DNA of 9,118 bases, taken from the NCBI GenBank assembly GCA_020161965.1, contig JAIUNH010000120.1:1-9118 (forward strand). The letters are read 5' to 3'. Position numbers and translations under genes: made by a program. Shown piece after piece: positions 4,945 through 9,118 of the stretch. Under the pieces are notes generated by a model. It worked only from the letters and a program-made list of their open reading frames with translations. It was not told where the DNA came from and made no database searches. Each line of letters starts with the position of its first letter. Position 1 is the first letter of the stretch. This DNA is from Pseudomonadota bacterium (GTDB lineage Bacteria; Pseudomonadota; Alphaproteobacteria; CACIAM-22H2).

Positions 4945-6258
4945 ATGGTTAAGGGGTTCGGGAGCTGGATCGTCAGGATCGACGCATGGGCGTTTCGCCC
5001 GCGCGAGGTTCTGGTGCGCGCGGATGGCCGCGTCCGGTTGCTGACCGTCTCGCCGATCGCGCAGCGTTTCGTGGCGATGCTGATGCTGAGTGCCGCGCTC
5101 GTCGCGGGTATCGGCGCGCATGCCTATCGCCAAGCGTTGGTCGAGATCGAACAGCGCGCCAACGACGTCGCGCGCCTGCAGGACGACCACCGCGCGCGCA
5201 TGGAAGAACTGGCCGAAGCGCTAACGCGCGCGGCCGATCGCGGCCGGGCGGAAGCGGCGGAAGCCGTCGCCTCGCTGATGGAACAGCGCAACGAATTGAT
5301 CGAGCGCATGCACGATGTCGAGCAGCGCTTGGCTTCGGCCGAGAGCGAGCGCGAACGCGCGCAGACGACGCATGAAGGTTTGCTCGACAAGCTCCGCCAA
5401 ATCGAAACGCGTCCCGTGGCGCGCGGCGAAGGCGCACCGGAGCGCGCCGCGTCGGTCGAGCGTTTGCGCGTCGAAGCTTTGGCCGAGCGCGGACGCTTGG
5501 CGGTCGAAGATCAGCGTTTGGCGCTGGAGATGCGCGCGGCCAACAGCGATCTCGCGCGGCTGCGTGCGGGCGAACGCGATGCGGCGCGCGCGCAAGACGC
5601 CACCCTCGTCGAACTGGGCGGGCGCACGCGCGTGCAGATCGACGAAATCGTGCGCGTGCTGCGCTCGACCGGTCTCACGCCGGAACGGGTTCTCGCCAAT
5701 CGCGGGTCGAGTGCGGGCGGTCCGTTCGCGCCGCCGGCCGCGAACGCGCCCGCCGCCGACGGGCTTGCCCCCGCCAGTTTGCAACTCGCTTCGTTGGGTG
5801 CCGATCTCGAGCGTCTGCGCGACATGCGCACGGCCTTGCGCCGCTTGCCGTTCGGCCCGCCGTTGCGCGATTACGGCGTGATGAGCCCCTATGGCGTGCG
5901 GCGTGATCCGTTCAACGGCCAATTGGCGATGCATTCGGGCCTCGATATGTCCGCCCCCATGCGCACGCCGGTGATGGCGACCGCACCGGGCCGCGTTTCG
6001 GTCGCGAGCTGGAGCGGTGAATACGGCAATCTGGTCGAGATCCAGCACGATTTCGGCATCACCACGCGCTACGGCCACCTCACGCGCATCGACGTGCGCG
6101 TGGGCCAGCGCGTCGAACGCCAGCAGACCGTCGGCCTGCTCGGTTCCACGGGCCGCAGCACCGGCCCGCATGTCCATTACGAAGTCATCGTCGACGGCCG
6201 TACCGTCGATCCCGCCCGTTATGTGGAGGCTATCCGCAATGTTCGGAAAATCGAATAG
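4945..6258 (+). CDS. Membrane-anchored M23 (LytM-type) peptidoglycan metallopeptidase with coiled coil
   Basis: Probable zinc endopeptidase that cuts peptidoglycan cross-links in the periplasm, resembling the alphaproteobacterial LmdC-type proteins that pair with bactofilins. It has 437 residues: a cytoplasmic N-terminus (1-40, with FRPREVLVRADGRVRLL at 17-33), one membrane helix (about 42-62), a long coiled coil (about 63-215), an Ala/Pro-rich linker (about 255-280) and a C-terminal LytM domain (about 308-427). The zinc and catalytic residues are all present: H330 and D334 (HSGLD), H378 (YGHL), and H409 and H411 (HVHYE), so it should be active, not a degenerate EnvC/NlpD-type activator. ATG 4945 gives the family-like N-terminus. 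The GGGG at 4937-4940 is close to the start, so initiation may be weak, and a three-codon ORF (4941-4952) overlaps the start. Its end overlaps the bactofilin gene by 20 bases. Confidence 0.9.
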   Translation: MVKGFGSWIVRIDAWAFRPREVLVRADGRVRLLTVSPIAQRFVAMLMLSAALVAGIGAHAYRQALVEIEQRANDVARLQDDHRARMEELAEALTRAADRGRAEAAEAVASLMEQRNELIERMHDVEQRLASAESERERAQTTHEGLLDKLRQIETRPVARGEGAPERAASVERLRVEALAERGRLAVEDQRLALEMRAANSDLARLRAGERDAARAQDATLVELGGRTRVQIDEIVRVLRSTGLTPERVLANRGSSAGGPFAPPAANAPAADGLAPASLQLASLGADLERLRDMRTALRRLPFGPPLRDYGVMSPYGVRRDPFNGQLAMHSGLDMSAPMRTPVMATAPGRVSVASWSGEYGNLVEIQHDFGITTRYGHLTRIDVRVGQRVERQQTVGLLGSTGRSTGPHVHYEVIVDGRTVDPARYVEAIRNVRKIE

Positions 6259-6676
6259 AGCGCCCGTCGAAACGGCCCGCGTCCCGGCGGCCAAGCCGCA
6301 AGGCCCGTCGATCCCGTCGATCATCGCCGCCGGTTTCGCGGTGAAGGGCGACGTGAATTGCGACGGCGACATCCAGCTCGACGGCCGCATCGAAGGCACG
6401 GTCAAGACGCACACGATGACCATCGGCGCGACCGGCGAGGTTCGCGGCGAGATCACGGCCGAACGCATCCGCGTGCTCGGCAAGGTGTTCGGGCCGATCA
6501 AGGCGAAGGCGGTCGAGCTTGGCCGCACGGCGCGCGTCGTGGGCGATATCCGCTACGAAACGCTGACCGTCGAATCCGAAGCGCAGGTCGATGGCCATAT
6601 CCAGCGCCAGGACGATGGGCTTCAGGTCGATCGGGATTCGCCGCTCGCGCTGGTCGTCGATATCGTCAAGAAGTGA
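6239..6676 (+). CDS. Bactofilin (DUF583) cytoskeletal protein
   Basis: Small polymer-forming protein that builds membrane-associated filaments positioning cell-wall enzymes. It has 145 residues: a short polar, proline-containing N-terminal tail (1-24), then the repetitive right-handed beta-helix core (about 25-122) with regularly spaced Gly and hydrophobic residues (GDVNCDGDIQLDGRIEGTV at 37-55, GATGEVRGEITAERI at 63-77, GKVFGPIKAKAVELG at 81-95), and a charged C-terminal tail. Length and pattern are typical of bactofilins. ATG 6239 lies inside the end of the M23 gene; TGGAGG (6224-6229) nine bases upstream supports it and lies within the M23 coding sequence. The overlap implies co-translation. 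In related bacteria such pairs act together, with the bactofilin recruiting the peptidase through its cytoplasmic tail; that interaction is inferred here. Confidence 0.92.
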   Translation: MFGKSNRAPVETARVPAAKPQGPSIPSIIAAGFAVKGDVNCDGDIQLDGRIEGTVKTHTMTIGATGEVRGEITAERIRVLGKVFGPIKAKAVELGRTARVVGDIRYETLTVESEAQVDGHIQRQDDGLQVDRDSPLALVVDIVKK

Positions 6677-6689
6677 CCCGGATCGGCGT

Positions 6690-7196
6690 GTGATACGCGC
6701 GGCCAAGGCCGCCGATATCCCCGATCTCGCGCGCGTGCATGTCGAAGCGTGGCGGCAGGCCTATGCCGGCCAAGTGCCCGAGGCGTTGCTCGCCCCCGAC
6801 CGCCTCGCGTGGCGTGCCGCGATGTGGACCGCGATCCTGGCGGGCGGCGAGGGGCCTTATCTCGCTTTGGTCGCGCATGACGATGCGGGTGCGCTCGCGG
6901 CACTCGGCCTGTTTATGCCGGCCACGGAAGCGCCCGCCGGTTGGGATCACGAAATCCGCAGTCTTTATCTGTTGCGCCATGTTCAGCGGCGCGGGCTTGG
7001 GGCCAAGATGCTTGCACAGGGCCGCGACTGGGTGCGCGCGCGCGGCGGGCGCAACCTGATGGCCTGGGCGCTCGATGCGAATACGGGCGCGCAGGATTTC
7101 TATCGCGCGACCGGGGCGATCGAAATCGCGCGGCGCGTCGTGCCGGCGGGCACGGCGTCGCTCGCGGAAATCGGCTTCGGCTGGGATCCGGTTTAG
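6690..7196 (+). CDS. GNAT-family N-acetyltransferase
   Basis: Predicted acetyl-CoA-dependent acetyltransferase of 168 residues; the substrate is not identifiable. The N-terminus MIRAAKAADIPDLARVHVEAW is the usual first strand and helix of this family. Motif A, which binds the acetyl-CoA pyrophosphate, is at 91-110 (SLYLLRHVQRRGLGAKMLAQ, with the Q-x-x-G-x-G element at 99-104). Motif B follows with N131 and FYRATGA (137-143), including Y138, the usual general-acid position. I chose GTG 6690 because it puts the conserved MIRxAxxxDI at the start; no strong ribosome binding site precedes it. It begins 13 bases after the bactofilin stop on the same strand, so it may be co-transcribed. Its stop overlaps the end of the convergent dehydrogenase gene. 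No evidence ties its substrate to the cell wall or to urea metabolism. Confidence 0.85.
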   Translation: MIRAAKAADIPDLARVHVEAWRQAYAGQVPEALLAPDRLAWRAAMWTAILAGGEGPYLALVAHDDAGALAALGLFMPATEAPAGWDHEIRSLYLLRHVQRRGLGAKMLAQGRDWVRARGGRNLMAWALDANTGAQDFYRATGAIEIARRVVPAGTASLAEIGFGWDPV

Positions 7197-7963
7197 ATCA
7201 AACTCTGCGTATCGCCATCGACCGACAAAGCTTGGCCCGAGATGTTCCGCCCGCCGGGCCCAGCAAGGAACACGGCCATGCGCGCGATATCCGCCGGATC
7301 GATCAAGCGGCCGAGCGAGGCTTGCGCCGTGTAGCGCGCGGTCATTTCGGCGATCGAAACACCGGTCGCTTGCGCTTTGGCGGCGATGACGCGCTGGATG
7401 CGCGGCCCATCGACGGCACCCGGTAGGATCGCGTTGACGCGGATATCGTCGGGTCCGAGCTCCATCGCGAGGCTCTTGGTAAACCCGACGACGCCCCATT
7501 TGCTGGCGGCATAGGGTGCGCGGCGCGGAAAGCCGAATTTCCCGGCGGCCGAGGAAAGATTGATGATGGCACCACCGCCGGCCGCGCGTAGATGCGGGAT
7601 CGCGGCGCGCGCGCACAGGAACTGGCCGTCGAGATTGATCGCCAGGGTTTTGCGCCAATCGTCGAGCGACATTTCCTCGACCAGGGAGGTCGGGCCCGCA
7701 ATCCCTGCGTTGTTCACCAGCACGTCGAGCCGGCCCAATTCGGGCACGGCGTCGGCGAACAGATCGGCGACTTGGTCTTCGTCCGACACGTCGCAGGCAT
7801 AGGCAAGATGTCCCGGCATGTCGGCGTGGAAGGCGGCGAGGGCCGCGTCGTCTACGTCGCAAATGGCGACGCGCGCACCGGCCGCCGCGAATTCCCGCGC
7901 GATGGCAAGGCCGATCCCGGCCGCCCCCGCGGTCACTAAAACGCGCAATGCCCCTTCGGTCAT
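7193..7963 (-). CDS. Short-chain dehydrogenase/reductase (SDR), substrate unknown
   Basis: Classical SDR of 256 residues, a cytoplasmic NAD(P)-dependent oxidoreductase often annotated as FabG-like. Visible parts: cofactor loop TAGAAGIG (11-18), with Ala in place of the first Gly of TGxxxGIG; D36 at the end of the second strand, which usually favours NAD(H); NNAG (84-87); and the active site N110, S138, Y151 and K155 (YAASK). The C-terminus GRNISGQALSVDGD (238-251) is the usual SDR ending. The substrate-loop region (about 185-215) carries PRIQRVIAAKAQATG, which I recall in an uncharacterised alphaproteobacterial SDR group. ATG 7963 has a G-rich run (GGGGGGA) as ribosome binding site. It diverges from ureD across only 38 bases and converges on the GNAT gene with a 4-base overlap. 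Not an obvious part of urea metabolism. Confidence 0.88.
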   Translation of the reverse strand: MTEGALRVLVTAGAAGIGLAIAREFAAAGARVAICDVDDAALAAFHADMPGHLAYACDVSDEDQVADLFADAVPELGRLDVLVNNAGIAGPTSLVEEMSLDDWRKTLAINLDGQFLCARAAIPHLRAAGGGAIINLSSAAGKFGFPRRAPYAASKWGVVGFTKSLAMELGPDDIRVNAILPGAVDGPRIQRVIAAKAQATGVSIAEMTARYTAQASLGRLIDPADIARMAVFLAGPGGRNISGQALSVDGDTQSLI

Positions 7964-7988
7964 GTTTCCCCCCGCCGTATTTGCCCGC

Positions 7989-7994
7989 TAGATT
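7989..7994 (+). promoter_or_regulatory. ureD: Candidate -10 element of the urease operon, leaderless configuration
   Basis: TAGATT matches 4 of 6 -10 positions and ends 7 bases before the ureD ATG, so transcription could start at or next to the initiation codon. No convincing -35 is seen 16-18 bases upstream. The short gap to the divergent SDR gene leaves little room for other arrangements, though a promoter inside the SDR gene is possible. Confidence 0.25.
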
Positions 7995-8001
7995 AGGCGC
8001 C

Positions 8002-8859
8002 ATGCTCGGGGAAGGCGATATCGTTCGCGGCCTGGTGCGACCGGCCGTTACGGGCCGGGCGCGCGTCGCCTATGTCTACGATGCGAAGGACGGCGTGGTG
8101 CGCTTGTCCGACCTCGAACAACGCGACCCGCTGAAAATCCTGTTTCCCGATCCGCTCGCCGAAAAACAGCCGGTCGCGGTGCTGGTCAATACCGGCGGCG
8201 GGATCGTCGGCGGAGATTCGCTGACGATCGAGGTCGATATCGGCGATCGCGCCGCTGCACTCGTGACCGCGCAATCGGCGGAGAAGATCTACCGCGCTTG
8301 GGGCCCCTATGCGCGCGTGCATAACGCGCTGAATGTGGGGGCGGGCGCGCGGCTCGAATGGCTGTCGCAGGATACGATCCTGTTCGACGGCGCCAAGCTC
8401 GACCGGAAAATGGATATCGATCTCGCCGCCGACAGCGATCTGTTGGCGGGCGAAATCGTCGTGTTCGGCCGGCGTGCGCGTGGGGAGACGATGACCAATG
8501 GCGCGCTGCGCGACCGTTGGTCGATCCGGCGCGACGGAAAACGGCTGTGGGACGATGCGCTGATCCTCGATCGGCTGGACGACGAAATCCTCGCGCGCCC
8601 CGCCTTGTTCAACGGGGCACGCGCTTCGGCGACGCTGGTTTGCGCCTGCCCGGACCCCGAAGCCGCCCGCGACGTGGCGCGCGAGGCCTTGGAAGGGGCA
8701 ACCGAAGCCGGGGCGGGCGTGGTGGCGGGTTTGATGGTCGCGCGGTTGCTCGATTCCGACCCCGCCCGGCTGCGGCGCGATTACGCGCGCGTTTGGTGCG
8801 CGCTGCGCACGAAAATCTGGAATTTGCCGGGGCAATTGCCCCGTTTGTGGCACGTTTGA
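8002..8859 (+). CDS. ureD: Urease accessory protein UreD (UreH)
   Basis: Cytoplasmic chaperone that binds the urease apoprotein and, with UreF and UreG, helps deliver nickel to its active site. It has 285 residues, normal for the family. Typical segments are LVNTGGGIVGGDSLTIEVDI (61-80), TAQSAEKIYRA (89-99), LEWLSQDTILFDGAKL (118-133), GRRARGETMTNGALRDRW (156-173) and the C-terminal PRLWHV. Most homologues have LPQE where this has LSQD, a mild change. ATG 8002 is the start nearest the conserved region; an in-frame ATG at 7948 would add 18 residues overlapping the start of the divergent SDR gene and is less likely. No good ribosome binding site precedes ATG 8002. UreA follows after 28 bases, the common alphaproteobacterial order ureDABC-EFG; the remaining genes are expected to the right of the window. 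Confidence 0.93.
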   Translation: MLGEGDIVRGLVRPAVTGRARVAYVYDAKDGVVRLSDLEQRDPLKILFPDPLAEKQPVAVLVNTGGGIVGGDSLTIEVDIGDRAAALVTAQSAEKIYRAWGPYARVHNALNVGAGARLEWLSQDTILFDGAKLDRKMDIDLAADSDLLAGEIVVFGRRARGETMTNGALRDRWSIRRDGKRLWDDALILDRLDDEILARPALFNGARASATLVCACPDPEAARDVAREALEGATEAGAGVVAGLMVARLLDSDPARLRRDYARVWCALRTKIWNLPGQLPRLWHV

Positions 8860-8887
8860 TGCTGGGACCGCTCCGGGAGAGTCCGCC

Positions 8888-9118
8888 ATGAATCTGACAC
8901 CGCGTGAGAAAGACAAATTGCTGATCGCGATGGCCGCGAATGTCGCGCGCCGCCGCTTGGAACGGGGCGTGAAGCTCAATCATCCGGAAGCCATCGCCCT
9001 CGTCACCGATTTCGTGGTCGAGGGGGCCCGCGATGGCCGCTCGGTCGCCGATTTGATGCGCGATGGCGCCAAGGTCATCACCCGCGCGCAGGTGATGGAC
9101 GGCATCGCCGACATGATC
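8888..9118 (+). CDS. ureA: Urease gamma subunit UreA, N-terminal part (cut by the right edge)
   Basis: Smallest structural subunit of nickel urease, which hydrolyses urea to ammonia and carbamate in the cytoplasm. The 77 visible residues match the family closely from the first position: MNLTPREKDKLL, ANVARRRLERGVKLNHPEA, VEGARDGRSVADLM and ITRAQVMDGIADMI. UreA is normally about 100 residues, so roughly 23 are missing. The ATG has GGGAG (8875-8879) 8 bases upstream, the clearest ribosome binding site in this operon, consistent with a structural subunit made in larger amounts than the UreD chaperone before it. Confidence 0.96.
   Translation, partial: MNLTPREKDKLLIAMAANVARRRLERGVKLNHPEAIALVTDFVVEGARDGRSVADLMRDGAKVITRAQVMDGIADMI

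Noticed and set aside
6666..8003. Long minus-strand open frame across the GNAT and SDR genes
   Set aside because: It overlaps the true SDR in another frame and the GNAT gene antisense. Its sequence is Arg-rich and low-complexity, while both real genes show complete family motifs.
1..9118. Mobile elements, CRISPR arrays, tRNA genes or phage/defence genes
   Set aside because: No transposase or integrase motifs, spaced direct repeats, tRNA-like folds or toxin/antitoxin-like small genes were recognised; gene order and base use look like core chromosome.

Overview
The window looks like a chromosomal segment of a GC-rich alphaproteobacterium, possibly Rhodospirillales-like. The signs are the strong G/C bias at third codon positions, the ureD-ureA gene order, and the overlapping M23-peptidase/bactofilin gene pair. 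I recognise no mobile element, CRISPR array, tRNA or rRNA gene. Coding density is high, and no stretch longer than about 300 bases lacks a gene.

Layout. (1) Minus strand, 1-795: the N-terminal 265 residues of an allophanate hydrolase (atzF), running off the left edge. (2) 796-978: a divergent intergenic region with two facing promoter candidates that share one TTGACA-type core, and a 76-nt strongly self-complementary segment placed as a 5' leader of atzF. (3) 979-4700: a four-gene PotFGHI-type ABC importer operon (binding protein, ATPase, two permeases), with ATGA overlaps at the last two junctions. (4) 4701-4944: a regulatory-looking gap with two tandem DnaA-type boxes straddling the end of the last permease gene, a third near-match, a stem-loop, four GAATC sites and a palindrome over a candidate -35 element. 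(5) 4945-6676: a membrane-anchored LytM/M23 peptidoglycan peptidase overlapping a bactofilin gene, a probable morphogenesis module. (6) 6690-7196: a GNAT acetyltransferase in the same direction. (7) Minus strand, 7193-7963: a short-chain dehydrogenase, convergent with the GNAT gene, with overlapping stop codons. (8) 8002-9118: the start of a urease operon, ureD followed by ureA (cut by the right edge).

How the genes may work together. Two urea-nitrogen systems lie within 9 kb. Allophanate hydrolase is the second half of the ATP-dependent urea carboxylase route, and also serves guanidine, biuret and s-triazine breakdown. Urease is the nickel-dependent route. The Pot-type importer starts back-to-back with atzF and its binding protein differs from E. 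coli PotF at several ligand positions, so it may feed a urea- or guanidine-yielding substrate rather than putrescine; this is inference. The peptidase/bactofilin pair is a separate cell-shape unit, and DnaA-type boxes upstream raise the possibility of cell-cycle control.

The best leads are the tandem DnaA boxes before the morphogenesis module, the structured atzF leader and the altered binding-protein pocket. All families here are known; I did not find a clearly new multi-gene system.
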